NCBI GenBank assembly: GCA_903813345.2
Contig: CAIIXF020000008.1
Span: 26,088,822 to 26,152,821 of the forward strand
Source of the DNA: Owenia fusiformis
Lineage: Eukaryota; Annelida; Polychaeta; Sabellida; Oweniidae
Length of the DNA: 64,000 nucleotides
Reading direction: 5' to 3'
Of this stretch, positions 63,401 to 64,000 are shown one piece after another. Within the stretch, counting starts at the first letter, position 1, and each line of letters begins with the position of its first letter. Both the position numbers and the translations under genes were made by a program. The notes beneath the pieces were generated by a model. The model saw only the letters and a list, made by a program, of their open reading frames with translations. It searched no databases and had not been told where the DNA came from.

Positions 63401-63968
63401 GTTACCAATGCCCTCCAACCTGAGCATATTCCATTGGATGAGGTAAGTAGACATGAGAGGATAACTTACCAATGCCCTCCAACCTGAGCATATTCCATTG
63501 GATGAGGTTAGTAGACATGAGAGGATAACTTACCAATGCCCTCCAACCCGAGCATATTCCATTGGATGAGGTAGCAGACATGAGAGGATAACTTCAAAGT
63601 GTGTCTTACTGATGTCTTGAAGCCAGGAATAGATGTACTAAAAAGGAAAAGGTTTTTAAAAAAAGTACAAATAATATAAATCAATTTTTAGGTTTAAAAG
63701 TTTTGATTAAAAATTTATGTTATTTTTCGTTATTATCTTAGCCATTTTGAAGTGGCATAAAATTGACATAATTTCCATCAATTATTATTTAATTATTTTC
63801 ATTATTATAATAAATTCATACACATACACTCAATTATATCAAGTGTAGAGAGGGGTCTAAGCTGAAAAAATCATTGAGATCTCTGATTTACATAATATAC
63901 TTAACAAAGGATGGGCTGCAGTGTCCTTACCTCTGACTTCAATTTCTCAAGTGTAGTACCAACATTAT
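9308..63968 (-). CDS. unc79: UNC79 orthologue, NALCN channel-complex subunit (partial gene, 27 exons in window)
   Basis: UNC79 is a very large HEAT/armadillo-like scaffold. It pairs with UNC80 and binds the NALCN sodium-leak channel at the plasma membrane, setting resting excitability. I recognised it by matching successive minus-strand exons, in the right order, to vertebrate UNC79: blocks equivalent to PMEFARVGGYW, LCLIPYNVINQSVWE, SVQEQALLWL, NRFETLSLEAQL and MWLKALLVILYK each have a close counterpart here. Reading phases join across every accepted junction (uncertain exon E14 aside), which is hard to get by chance. The N-terminal part lies beyond 64000 and the C-terminal part beyond the left edge. 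Conserved helical-repeat exons (E1-E20) are followed by Ser/Thr/Pro-rich, low-conservation linker exons (E21-E26) and then the start of the next conserved block (E27). Introns run from a few hundred bases to several kb and are full of repeats. A Ras-like gene sits antisense in the E3-E4 intron. The gene identity is near certain; exact ends of a few exons are less so. Confidence 0.95.
10070..10229 (-). CDS. unc79: unc79 exon E26
   Basis: Acceptor attgacttcag, donor GAAA|GTAAGC, phase 0 to 1. Begins VEKKMVEQIQEFESQESRKS (likely helical, charged) and ends in a Ser/Thr-rich stretch (SLPSTMSTGDTLHPGSQTLS). Confidence 0.82.
10390..10560 (-). CDS. unc79: unc79 exon E25
   Basis: Acceptor acttatttcag, donor CAG|GTTAGT, 57 codons, phase 0 to 0. 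Starts RTLEKSFEEHIMAMAKGEDD and continues as a threonine-proline-rich run (LTPSPQAPLTPSTQGAPTPS, GATTPSTTPSAQ). A disordered linker with repeated TPS motifs. Confidence 0.83.
10765..11540. mobile_element. Interspersed element bounded by atcccaacgaac / gttcgttgggat
   Basis: Left boundary ggagtagcaaatcccaacgaac, right boundary gaacttcgttcgttgggat, an imperfect inverted pair. Inside are repeated blocks around gccattttgaatttt with gaggctcga-like words and a tail of gacggacggac units (11450-11500). A fragment of the same left end (gtagcaaatcccaacaaac) sits at 14141. Non-coding. Confidence 0.6.
11788..11901. mobile_element. Small foldback element
   Basis: gtctagctacaagcc at the left is inverted as ggcttgtagctagac at the right, enclosing a C-rich then G-rich loop. 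A hairpin of about 114 bp. Confidence 0.6.
12044..12370. mobile_element. Interspersed element, family copy A (copy B at 56640-57060)
   Basis: Shares with 56640-57060, in order: cctatgatttatga, atatgatt.ttatcca.gaatgg, atcatatca.gagtaaat.atagg, ttctttttattccatagt, and an end like tatcctatgaa...actatggaataa. Both copies are built from partly inverted arms. Confidence 0.6.
12780..12940 (+). repeat. Two overlapping local tandem duplications
   Basis: ggaaaacaatgtgttagaaa and the following tagtcccaattgc appear twice (about 12781 and 12829). The neighbouring block gctgttaatttattggaact plus tattgtccacacctct also appears twice (about 12858 and 12901). Copies are nearly identical, so they are recent. 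Confidence 0.8.
13035..13215 (+). repeat. Degenerate atgtcat-type repeat
   Basis: Short words such as atgtcatgttat and atgtcacacc recur irregularly. Intronic. Confidence 0.4.
13546..13750 (-). CDS. unc79: unc79 exon E24
   Basis: Acceptor cttcttcctacag, donor AAG|GTAATC, phase 2 to 0. Low-complexity linker: SGVSHSHTNGIHNPASPSSP, PIVPQWHKEEAGGSPLLS, TSTPKPVTTSTVMKFDNK. Several SP/TP dipeptides. Supported by splice sites and the phase chain. Confidence 0.82.
13891..14095 (-). CDS. unc79: unc79 exon E23
   Basis: Acceptor cggatattttag, donor AG|GTAAAA, phase 1 to 2. A Thr/Ser-rich stretch (TTSVTDDTDTTSSSAGHERG) is followed by a basic segment (SPKRRVTRPPRRLPDYSFDG). No vertebrate similarity can be seen; it is supported by phase and splice sites. 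Confidence 0.82.
14473..14630. mobile_element. Possible small MITE
   Basis: CCCCCTGCTATAA at the left faces TTATCGCAGGGGG at the right, 158 bp apart, in a segment richer in G+C than its surroundings. No clear target duplication. Confidence 0.35.
14866..16700 (-). repeat. Minisatellite of 12 copies of the unc79 E22 exon tail plus its splice donor
   Basis: A 71-bp unit; minus-strand order is GAACCCAATGTAAC..ATC, AGCATCAGCCCTTCATCTAA, AG|GTAACTCAAGTGTCC, then TCATTCTAATTATGAG. About 43 bases are exon E22 coding tail and 28 are intron start. Four copies lie left of an inserted transposon (14866-15152) and eight right of it (16112-16700), the last being the true exon end. Copies are 90% or more alike by eye. 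Confidence 0.95.
15153..16111. mobile_element. 959-bp non-autonomous DNA transposon with TA target duplication
   Basis: Ends are CTGTAGAAGAAGAAA at the left and its inverse TTTCTTCTTCTACAG at the right; flanking TA is present on both sides (15151-15152, 16112-16113). Removing the element and one TA restores the minisatellite word cctcaTAattag. Subterminal copies of cgttataatt are present at both ends. No transposase frame is visible, so it is a MITE-like Tc1/mariner-type derivative. Confidence 0.85.
16635..16760 (-). CDS. unc79: unc79 exon E22, whose 3' end seeds a minisatellite
   Basis: Acceptor cttatatttcag, donor AAAG|GTAACT, phase 1 to 1. Encodes DASNISAGDLENILETETPP, then QSPLNSPVDEPNVTISISPS and SK. 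It is a Ser/Pro-rich linker with two SP sites. The last 40 or so bases plus the donor are the first copy of the 71-bp repeat array that fills the start of the next intron. Reading past this donor in frame reaches a stop after seven codons (GNSSVPF then TAA). Confidence 0.85.
16764..17735. other. Intron, nothing recognised
   Basis: Plain A+T-rich intron sequence between the E22 acceptor and the satellite array; no repeat, RNA or coding signal seen. Confidence 0.5.
17740..19225 (+). repeat. Satellite-like array, about 145-bp unit, about 10 copies
   Basis: Each unit contains gttaatcagctctagtactt, gatatcctctatcat, gaaatccgatgagcggtttt, cctgaaatggcgatgacaag and aaaaccttcaaaatggc. Between units a cacgaccacgatcacga tract occurs at 18836-18892, followed by gactatatcccaacgatggt. 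The same end recurs at about 19186. It lies between unc79 E21 and E22. The several open frames are repeat shadows. Confidence 0.9.
19800..20100 (-). other. Unassigned open segment, possible exon or decayed gene piece
   Basis: On the minus strand, GGTEGYKFLCESHRICLCFC and KHDACLDSGQCVLKFVLC form a Cys-rich stretch richer in G+C than the intron around it, followed by a consensus GTAAGT. A second frame stays open over the same bases. No known domain is recognised, and fit to the unc79 phase is not shown. It may be an optional exon or a transposon fragment. Confidence 0.25.
20515..20775 (+). repeat. Three-copy tandem repeat, about 90 bp
   Basis: gataaaaatgattttcacac, then accagccatccatcca-type words, then caatagcaattatgtgtaga recur three times with drift. 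Confidence 0.65.
20937..20969 (-). CDS. unc79: unc79 microexon E21, 33 bp
   Basis: Acceptor tatttctatcag, donor GAG|GTAAGT, phase 1 to 1. Encodes DDPLEDVPMAR. The size (a multiple of 3) and symmetric phase make it a natural optional microexon; it lies in the variable linker. Both splice sites are strong. Confidence 0.78.
21235..21432 (+). repeat. 15-bp tandem repeat, about 12 copies
   Basis: Units of the form gattgggattcggac with point variants. Because 15 is a multiple of three, both strands show open frames (DSDxWD-type repeats on plus, SESQ-type on minus). There is no start or splice context for a gene. Confidence 0.8.
21460..21650 (+). repeat. Dispersed repeat, copy 1 (partner at 23615-23800)
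   Basis: aacaacattgtatca, acacctgct, tgtgagatac, acttgtttt and acaaacaagt recur in the same order at 23615-23800. Both copies lie in unc79 introns either side of E19-E20. Confidence 0.6.
22437..22584 (-). CDS. unc79: unc79 exon E20
   Basis: Acceptor ttgtttttccag, donor AGAG|GTCAGT, phase 0 to 1. Reads SSIQTLVRIALNTIDAQHHR, matching vertebrate KTLLHLIHITVNTLNAQYH. Beyond it the protein becomes a variable linker. Confidence 0.93.
22972..23197 (-). CDS. unc79: unc79 exon E19
   Basis: Acceptor attatttgtag, donor AAG|GTCAGT, phase 2 to 0. Contains AVFNAYLSGVCKVLDMNFPL and HTRKSWLKTLLVILYK, matching vertebrate CFNAFIAGIAQVMDYNINL and HIRQMWLKALLVILYK. One of the clearest exons. Confidence 0.97.
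23335..23380 (-). repeat. Degenerate copy of the E18 exon tail plus splice donor
   Basis: gcatattcaaataattacct with cagtttgtatgg reproduces, on the minus strand, the last bases of exon E18, its donor GTAATT and the first intron bases. A weaker copy is at 24471-24505. Neither has the rest of the exon. Confidence 0.55.
23615..23800 (+). repeat. Dispersed repeat, copy 2 (partner at 21460-21650)
   Basis: Same motif order as copy 1; a MITE is inserted immediately after it at 23807. Confidence 0.6.
23807..24176 (+). mobile_element. 370-bp TA-flanked MITE carrying promoter-like boxes
   Basis: Ends CCCTTTGCATTCG and GACTCTGCACGCAGGG with TA duplication at 23805-23806 and 24177-24178. The interior is G+C-rich and CpG-rich compared with the window. 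It contains TGACGTCA (23949), CCAAT at 23893 and 23976, its inverse ATTGG at 24036, and GGGGCGGGG at 24101. A 76-bp internally deleted sister is at 3541. Confidence 0.8.
24537..24619 (-). CDS. unc79: unc79 exon E18, 83 bp
   Basis: Acceptor ttcttttacag, donor AAG|GTAATT, phase 0 to 2. Reads SIVLRHLNVLLGYNQTEKAF and SVPPYKL (vertebrate TVKRHLYVLLGYDQQEGCF). The last few bases of the exon plus its donor recur, degenerate, in the downstream intron near 24497 and 23360. Confidence 0.93.
24620..25618. other. Intron E17-E18, nothing recognised
   Basis: A+T-rich; tattaataaattgaaattg-like stretches only. No supported exon or repeat. Confidence 0.45.
25619..25684 (-). CDS. unc79: unc79 exon E17, 66 bp
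   Basis: Acceptor tatgttgtag, donor CAG|GTACGC, 22 codons, phase 0 to 0. FMVNVEVEDQNEEQ and the acidic/Gln-rich end correspond to vertebrate FMAKDESSAESD. Confidence 0.82.
25975..26130. repeat. Self-complementary cluster of cggcaccg words
   Basis: ggcaccgtttc and its inverse gaaacggtgcc-type words alternate (for example gtttcggcaccgaaac near 26036, and tgccgaaacggcaccgaa near 26097). A G+C-rich foldback-capable stretch in an A+T-rich intron. Confidence 0.6.
26337..26458 (-). CDS. unc79: unc79 exon E16
   Basis: Acceptor aatttccttcag, donor AAG|GTAGGT, phase 1 to 0. Reads GGHLREFTDEESNFAALLQR, then MDLEGVDRETVHHLVTLLLK, matching vertebrate EDAGIDHQTVHQLITVLMK. Confidence 0.93.
26460..27593. 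other. Intron E15-E16, nothing recognised
   Basis: No coding or repeat signal beyond short low-complexity runs. Confidence 0.45.
27594..27713 (-). CDS. unc79: unc79 exon E15
   Basis: Acceptor ttccttacag, donor CCAG|GTGAGT, 120 bp, phase 1 to 1. Reads KPYTRQQSAPQFTIGGSTVW, then RRPSAARCGTSMFSNYIFP. It has no clear vertebrate counterpart but has ideal splice sites, correct phase and a higher G+C content than the surrounding intron. It is a linker between two conserved helical blocks. Confidence 0.82.
27714..29412. other. Intron upstream of E15, nothing recognised
   Basis: A+T-rich; a catcattaatcatc-type microsatellite-like stretch lies near 29190-29250. No gene. Confidence 0.45.
29413..29560. 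mobile_element. 148-bp double-hairpin MITE
   Basis: Outer arms ctaatgccttggtcacat and atgtgaccacggcattag. Inner arms ggccgattgagtattttgtt and aacaaaacactcaatcggcc. The two nested stems together cover most of the element. Confidence 0.85.
30197..31638. mobile_element. Large inverted-repeat element with a Tigger-like element nested inside
   Basis: The outer arms (about 66 bp) are at 30197-30262 and 31571-31638; they contain ccaaatggagatattgaggt and gaccctgggtgtaaatattg on one side and the inverse on the other. Between them lies the TA-flanked element 30473-31560. No transposase frame. Confidence 0.7.
30473..31560. mobile_element. TA-flanked element with CAGTAGA-type ends (pogo/Tigger-like)
   Basis: Left end CAGTAGACCTTGCTAAGTGG, right end the inverse of CAGTAGAACCTGTGTAAGTG, TA on both sides. 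Internal repeats of aagtggaacacc; two related internal blocks at about 30690-30870 and 30880-31050 (tagaaatattacccaaatta). The second block is related to 47405-47570. Confidence 0.75.
31640..33000. other. Intron, nothing recognised
   Basis: No gene seen; an AT-alternating tract lies at 32462-32492. Short open frames on both strands are unsupported. Confidence 0.45.
33112..33315 (-). CDS. Possible unc79 cassette exon E14 (uncertain)
   Basis: An open segment behind a good acceptor (gtatcttag) and in the right incoming phase: KGVDRFPKWQSLMYLSRWWL, then a Ser/Glu-rich stretch (TEDGDSNMEASTSESENSN). I do not recognise a vertebrate counterpart. Two donors are possible. GTAAAA (exon end 33118) makes a TAG stop at the junction with E15. 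GTGTGT (exon end 33112, listed here) keeps the frame open. Skipping the exon joins E13 to E15 in frame with a Glu codon. It may be an optional exon, a poison exon, or not an exon. Confidence 0.45.
34042..34221 (-). CDS. unc79: unc79 exon E13
   Basis: Acceptor ttattttaacag, donor AAAG|GTTTGT (a weak donor), phase 1 to 1. Reads FLRKINRARFALARTDSVRS and RRAASVPLHLINRTALPK, matching vertebrate LWKIKRARFARNRQKSVRS and KRALSLPETL. The segment is basic with RAAS-type phosphosite candidates (inference). Confidence 0.92.
34601..34802 (-). CDS. unc79: unc79 exon E12
   Basis: Acceptor ttatttacag, donor CAG|GTAAAA, phase 0 to 1. Contains CLEFQFDSVIDDRTMIL and FFLNRFDTLSLEAQLDLES, among the best-conserved stretches of UNC79 (vertebrate CLDFQFDTVVKDRPTIL and FFVNRFETLSLEAQLHLD). 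Confidence 0.96.
35028..35209 (-). CDS. unc79: unc79 exon E11
   Basis: Acceptor ttcccaacag, donor AAG|GTAAAT, phase 1 to 0. Reads VEKVTVLARLIEAKTIKNN, then SLAHTFCHLISSLDDMNPSV and VTRTRLYIETIKSSSVK. Vertebrate UNC79 has SLAHAFCCFLTAVEDVNPAV and ATRAGLLLDTIK. A 49-bp minisatellite starts about 130 bp upstream of this exon's acceptor. Confidence 0.95.
35342..37559 (+). repeat. 49-bp minisatellite, about 45 copies
   Basis: Unit: catgctattacgcaaggtcc, atttgctacttcaaattggc, cacagggac. Some units lack 8 bases (tgctatta). A variant, aagatctcttttctacttc, recurs near 36050, 36350, 36895 and 37222, showing higher-order copying. Because 49 is one more than a multiple of three and the unit has no plus-strand stop in any frame, open frames of up to 542 codons arise without being genes. 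The array lies just upstream of the unc79 E11 acceptor. Confidence 0.93.
37825..38045. mobile_element. Tail of an interspersed element with ggacggagg motif
   Basis: gacgtcaaaatcagcaaatt, ggaaatggcgataata and gacggacggagggacc with ctcactgtgtgagcc resemble the tail of the element at 10765-11540. Boundaries are unclear. Confidence 0.4.
38290..39145 (+). repeat. Minisatellite, about 54-bp unit, about 15 copies
   Basis: Unit words: atgttcaatgtcaattgtat, attgctgaactacaaatgg, aatcatatataatt. Small indels between copies. Intron E10-E11. Confidence 0.85.
39617..39774 (-). CDS. unc79: unc79 exon E10
   Basis: Acceptor aaattttcag, donor CAG|GTATGT, phase 2 to 1. Contains ALVCVPLLLHCLTLPSGSDI and FTDEDWRSRFAA, matching vertebrate SLAVPLLLHALSLPHGADI and FNSKDWKMRFEA. 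Confidence 0.95.
40111..40259 (-). CDS. unc79: unc79 exon E9
   Basis: Acceptor attattattag, donor AG|GTGAGT, phase 0 to 2. Reads SEALYNMLKGIKFLCLHSEV and continues NYSLNEHEDFVKFCMKKTLI, matching vertebrate DILFNMLNCLKILCLHGE and the following HPQFLAYIQDHMLI. Confidence 0.93.
40270..40515 (+). repeat. Degenerate repeat of aaaactcaaccc words
   Basis: Words such as cccagtaaaa, aaactcaaccc and aagtaaaactc recur irregularly at roughly 20-30-bp spacing, just upstream of the E9 acceptor. Confidence 0.65.
40840..42460 (+). repeat. Satellite-like array, about 160-bp unit, about 10 copies
   Basis: Units contain gaaaatccaaaatggc, aatcagttctagattttc, aagaatcatccctgaaaatt, tgaaattgatccctcaaac and gtagacaagactttacagac, with lengths of about 110-165 bp. 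Single related fragments occur at 43140-43200 and 51780-52010. Similar in style to the 17740-19225 array but not the same sequence. Confidence 0.85.
43268..43419 (-). CDS. unc79: unc79 exon E8
   Basis: Acceptor ttatttccag, donor AAG|GTAAAC, phase 1 to 0. An acidic, hydrophilic linker (KKENENSPEPPGNDDTSQG, EEKKTEEEPEPIFD) is followed by SSLPVHLQLLHEYLK, which matches vertebrate QQLPVTLRLIYTIFQ. Confidence 0.9.
43478..43820. mobile_element. Possible MITE with agatgcgagtag ends
   Basis: agatgcgagtag at the left and ctactcgcatct at the right, about 340 bp apart. No clear target duplication. It lies just upstream of the E8 acceptor. Confidence 0.5.
43821..45075. other. Intron E7-E8, nothing recognised
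   Basis: A+T-rich, no coding or repeat signal I can support. Confidence 0.45.
45078..47125. mobile_element. Nest of foldback elements
   Basis: Hairpin 45079-45271 has arms with gaatatgggttttattccga and its inverse around a core gagggagcgcagcgaccgag. A second hairpin lies at 46005-46135 (ggttttggatacagggaata). A 90-bp block starting ctgaaacctcacttgtcata is directly repeated at 45967 and 46896. Blocks of aatacgattttttcccgggg at 45370-45450 are inverted at 46640-46735. Homopolymeric A and T arms (45780-45930, 46225-46440) complement each other. The left end ggttatttactggg pairs with ctcagttaataacc near 47106. Confidence 0.75.
47268..47405. repeat. Two adjacent small hairpins
   Basis: gcaaaccccccaccgtcat with atgacggtggaggttgc, then agcaaacccccaactgtcat with acagtggggggtttgct. 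The hairpins are diverged copies of each other. Confidence 0.7.
47405..47572 (+). mobile_element. Fragment of the 30473-31560 element family
   Basis: atattaccataattaaatat, tcaatctacactatgtaaaa and cgatgaacttcattctccaa parallel 30890-31040. No ends are present. Confidence 0.55.
47963..48081 (-). CDS. unc79: unc79 exon E7
   Basis: Acceptor gtttatttcag, donor AAAG|GTACAT, phase 2 to 1. Begins LIEMLSPRLSVRIPQKGLPS, continuing the conserved ELLERLAP motif of vertebrates, then runs into a low-conservation linker (IEEITAKNNVQKGIARSNK). Confidence 0.88.
48112..48275 (+). repeat. Degenerate repeat of gttgattgacc words
   Basis: caacatgtgttgattgacc-like units, 7 or 8 copies at 20-25-bp spacing, just upstream of the E7 acceptor. 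Confidence 0.65.
48309..48486. mobile_element. 178-bp foldback element
   Basis: Arms atatagatcgaatagcaggg, taatatcgtcgaataca and agggctaggcac face their inverses (gtgcctagccct, tgtattcgacaatattaccc, ctgctctgaggtctatat). Confidence 0.8.
48865..49091 (-). CDS. unc79: unc79 exon E6
   Basis: Acceptor ataattttcag, donor AA|GTAGGT, phase 0 to 2. Contains LTEMLRAPWEGVHTCGQG and NNLGCNFCETIALWHQLSMK, matching vertebrate NNVFQAPWGGSHTCQ and ECNLCQSSILCYQLACE. The CxxC pair (CNFC) is conserved. The donor was chosen because AA plus the G of the next exon keeps the Q-L-x-x-x-L-x-E-x-L-x-P pattern in frame. Confidence 0.92.
49173..49314 (+). repeat. 70-bp tandem duplication
   Basis: cttttgccatgtgtcatgca, ctggatttcaaggg and actataatagctgtcattat occur twice 70 bases apart with one or two differences; a recent event. 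Confidence 0.85.
49315..50038. other. Intron E5-E6, nothing recognised except a repeat fragment
   Basis: 49480-49600 (aggtcagatgtgaactcctt, acaacttgtagatg) is related to 23520-23600; otherwise plain A+T-rich intron. Confidence 0.45.
50038..50140 (+). repeat. 25-bp tandem repeat, 4 copies
   Basis: aattttaccatatgaaaata plus aataa, repeated four times. Confidence 0.85.
50625..51215. mobile_element. Foldback element with gcgaagcga core
   Basis: Hairpin 50628-50745: gatatcattttatcgcc arms and tcaaatatcaacac around gagtgagcgaagcgaatgag. A following segment is bounded by tttatcccatgattac (50760) and taatcgtgggataaat (51198-51213). Confidence 0.65.
52183..52476 (-). CDS. unc79: unc79 exon E5
   Basis: Acceptor tgttttccag, donor CAG|GTGAAT, 98 codons, phase 0 to 0. 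It opens with ILSSVDIVIPMKLLLSIFKT (vertebrate LSELDIMVPLQLLISMF). An acidic DDDDE stretch and a serine-proline-rich loop (FSPTSPLEEFFPGSPLTP) come next, the latter corresponding to the vertebrate SPF-repeat loop. The exon closes with ELNLTCCIMMVDIVIKQ (vertebrate EMNLNCFILMFDLLLKQ). The SP-rich loop is a plausible phosphorylation region; that is inference. Confidence 0.93.
53028..53151 (-). CDS. unc79: unc79 exon E4
   Basis: Acceptor tgtttccag, donor CAA|GTAAGA, phase 2 to 0. Reads SKLFDIEMGPLPFLTEKIYH and, at its end, TPASVQEQTLQWLQ, matching vertebrate SKMFDIELCPLPF and YPSSVQEQALLWL. The intron upstream of it (53152-57530) contains the antisense GTPase gene. Confidence 0.95.
53610..53995 (+). 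repeat. Second locus of the 17740-19225 satellite family
   Basis: Two and a half units (gttaattagctctagtactt, gaaatccaatgagcggtttt, tggcgatgtcaagatttttc) are followed by the same ending, a cgaccacgatcacgaccac tract at 53885-53945 and gacgacttacgtcaatgta. It lies between unc79 E4 and the GTPase gene. Confidence 0.9.
54586..55880 (+). CDS. Ras-superfamily small GTPase, divergent, nested antisense in an unc79 intron
   Basis: Three exons, 54586-54727, 54928-55101 and 55288-55880, joined in phases 1 and 1, give 302 residues. The P-loop GAGNVGKT lies at residues 10-17. Switch I keeps Tyr32, Pro34, Thr35 and Tyr40 in exact Ras numbering (EYSPTIQENY). G3 is DTAGF (58-62), so the catalytic Gln is Phe. 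G4 is NKNE (117-120), with Glu in place of Asp, and G5 is ETNV (146-149). The GTPase core ends near 165. A Lys/Ser-rich tail of about 135 residues follows, with a basic KGKPKTK patch, and it ends KLLRTKSFI without a CAAX box. DTAGFYEFPMMRE recalls the RASD (Dexras/Rhes) group, which also has an altered G3 and a long tail, but that placement is tentative. A TATA-like atataaat lies at about 54503 and AATAAA signals at 55891 and 56151. Introns exclude a recent retrocopy. Confidence 0.88.
55891..56156 (+). terminator. Candidate polyadenylation signals for the nested GTPase gene
   Basis: AATAAA occurs at 55891-55896, eleven bases after the stop codon, and again at 56151-56156 in an A-rich, T-rich tail. 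The second is the more likely working signal, as the first would leave almost no 3' untranslated region. Confidence 0.45.
56640..57060. mobile_element. Interspersed element, family copy B (copy A at 12044-12370)
   Basis: Contains an inner palindrome around atatgatatctgcagatatc, with tccacgaatggatatga facing atatccatgagtgga. It ends in ctatggaataa, directly followed by attccatagttag. Confidence 0.65.
57365..57475 (+). repeat. Dispersed repeat related to 1725-1860
   Basis: attgcttagaatgcacca, caatgtaaatttttt and cagtgatgcaaacccc are shared with the copy near the left end. Confidence 0.5.
57531..57707 (-). CDS. unc79: unc79 exon E3
   Basis: Acceptor ttggtttcag, donor AG|GTATCA (a weak donor), phase 2 to 2. 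The first G completes the Trp codon of E2. Reads DTLSTRKTQIKEGLQKLVC, then LIPYDIVTYEVWDYIIPYWL and ESIRTEITKDQLPELKTLL. Vertebrate UNC79 has QLKEGLNRILCLIPYNVINQ and EWLEAIRTEVPDNQLKEF in the same place. Confidence 0.95.
58181..59489. mobile_element. Dimeric MITE with CAGGGTGGGCCAAAAA ends, TA-flanked
   Basis: Left end CAGGGTGGGCCAAAAAAACG, right end the inverse, TA at 58179-58180 and 59490-59491. A third end (aagtggcg, poly-T, ggcccacct) sits in the middle near 58940-58963. The body 58279-58965 is repeated as 58968-59489 with about 90% identity by eye and an internal shortening. The second unit lacks its left end. Confidence 0.85.
60341..61926. mobile_element. Decayed interspersed element with tggcgtagccagg / ggctatgcaatgg ends
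   Basis: Starts cagtggcgtagccagg, ends ctgcctacggctatgcaatg; both ends are next to gaccgggggttc words (60364, 61873). Inside is a 173-bp near-perfect tandem duplication (61101-61273, 61274-61446). No transposase frame found. Confidence 0.6.
61101..61446 (+). repeat. 173-bp tandem duplication, nearly identical copies
   Basis: gaatgactagaattatggtg through cgtcaatgttgtaaa occurs twice, with essentially one difference near the end (gatcattc versus aatcattc). A very recent duplication. Confidence 0.9.
62082..63595 (-). repeat. Minisatellite of 24 copies of the unc79 E2 exon tail plus its splice donor
   Basis: A unit of 61-64 bp is repeated 24 times, the right-most copy lying inside exon E2. On the minus strand each unit reads AAGTTATC-TCTCATG..., then HPMEYARVGGHW coding sequence, then ...GGGCATTG|GTAAGTTATC. 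Each copy therefore carries the exon's last 40 or so coding bases and a consensus 5' splice site. One copy near 63392 has GTAACT instead of GTAAGT. A variant unit (gctctccaaactgagc) occurs at about 62226, 62786 and 62910. A block of four or five units at 62157-62430 recurs at 62841-63115, showing array-internal duplication. Confidence 0.95.
63534..63637 (-). CDS. unc79: unc79 exon E2, whose 3' end seeds a minisatellite
   Basis: Acceptor cctttttag, donor CATTG|GTAAGT, phase 0 to 2. It encodes YIYSWLQDISKTHFEVILSC followed by LLPHPMEYARVGGHW, closely matching vertebrate CLLPKPMEFARVGGYW. The last 60 or so bases are the first copy of the 62-bp repeat array that fills the start of the following intron. 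The authentic donor must be this first one: continuing in frame past it gives TGG TAA, a stop. Confidence 0.93.
63931..63968 (-). CDS. unc79: unc79 exon E1 (first in window), 38 bp
   Basis: A short exon between acceptor ...ataattgtag and donor GTAAGG. It enters in phase 1 and ends in phase 0. It reads DNVGTTLEKLKSE (first residue split), matching the vertebrate segment DDEVGSLVEKLKPQ. The preceding exon lies beyond the right edge of the window. Confidence 0.85.
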
Positions 63969-64000
63969 CTACAATTATAATAAATTTAAAAGACAATTGA

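Noticed and set aside
62157-63408. Series of 64-70-codon minus-strand frames rich in MLGLEGIGKL and ICSGWRALVS
   Set aside because: These are other-frame shadows of the E2 exon-tail repeat; only the first copy's PHPMEYARVGGHW frame is real coding.
9308-63968. UNC80 as the identity of the large gene
   Set aside because: Order and wording of conserved blocks (MEYARVGGHW, CLIPYDIV, SLEAQLDL, WLKTLLVILYK) match UNC79, not UNC80.

Overview
The window is eukaryotic: about two-thirds A+T, spliced genes with GT-AG introns, minisatellites, and many short inverted-repeat DNA transposons with TA target sites. The repeat style (frequent tacatgta-type words, many MITEs and foldback elements) and the conserved protein suggest a marine invertebrate bilaterian, perhaps a mollusc or another lophotrochozoan or deuterostome. 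The sequence alone does not settle the species.

Almost the whole window lies inside one gene read right to left (minus strand): the invertebrate orthologue of UNC79, the large HEAT/armadillo-like subunit of the NALCN sodium-leak channel complex. I place 27 exons between 63968 and 9308. Of these, 26 form an unbroken reading-phase chain (about 1,311 codons), and one (33112-33315) is an uncertain cassette exon. Both ends of the gene lie outside the window: the first exon seen starts in mid-protein, and the last (9308-9470) ends in a phase-2 donor. The left 9.3 kb is probably more intron, with no exon I can defend.

A second, complete small gene (54586-55880, plus strand) is nested in the UNC79 intron between exons E3 and E4. 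It has three exons and encodes a 302-residue Ras-superfamily GTPase. It keeps the P-loop and switch I but has Phe in place of the catalytic Gln, a divergent G4 box (NKxE), a long basic tail and no CAAX box.

The introns hold most of the unusual material. (1) At 62082-63595, a 62-bp unit repeated 24 times is a copy of the 3' end of UNC79 exon E2 together with its GTAAGT splice donor. (2) At 14866-16700, a 71-bp unit repeated 12 times is a copy of the 3' end of exon E22 plus its GTAACT donor, interrupted by a 959-bp transposon at a TA. (3) Exon E18 shows a weaker, partial version of the same thing. UNC79 introns therefore begin with long runs of decoy 5' splice sites made from exon tails. Other arrays include a 49-bp minisatellite of about 45 copies (35342-37559) that creates misleading long open frames, a 24-bp array with a 147-bp higher-order period (7490-8340), a roughly 145-bp satellite at 17740-19225 that recurs at 53610-53995, a roughly 160-bp array (40840-42460) and a roughly 54-bp array (38290-39140). 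Transposon remnants are listed individually; one of them (23807-24176) carries a CRE, three CCAAT boxes and a GC box.
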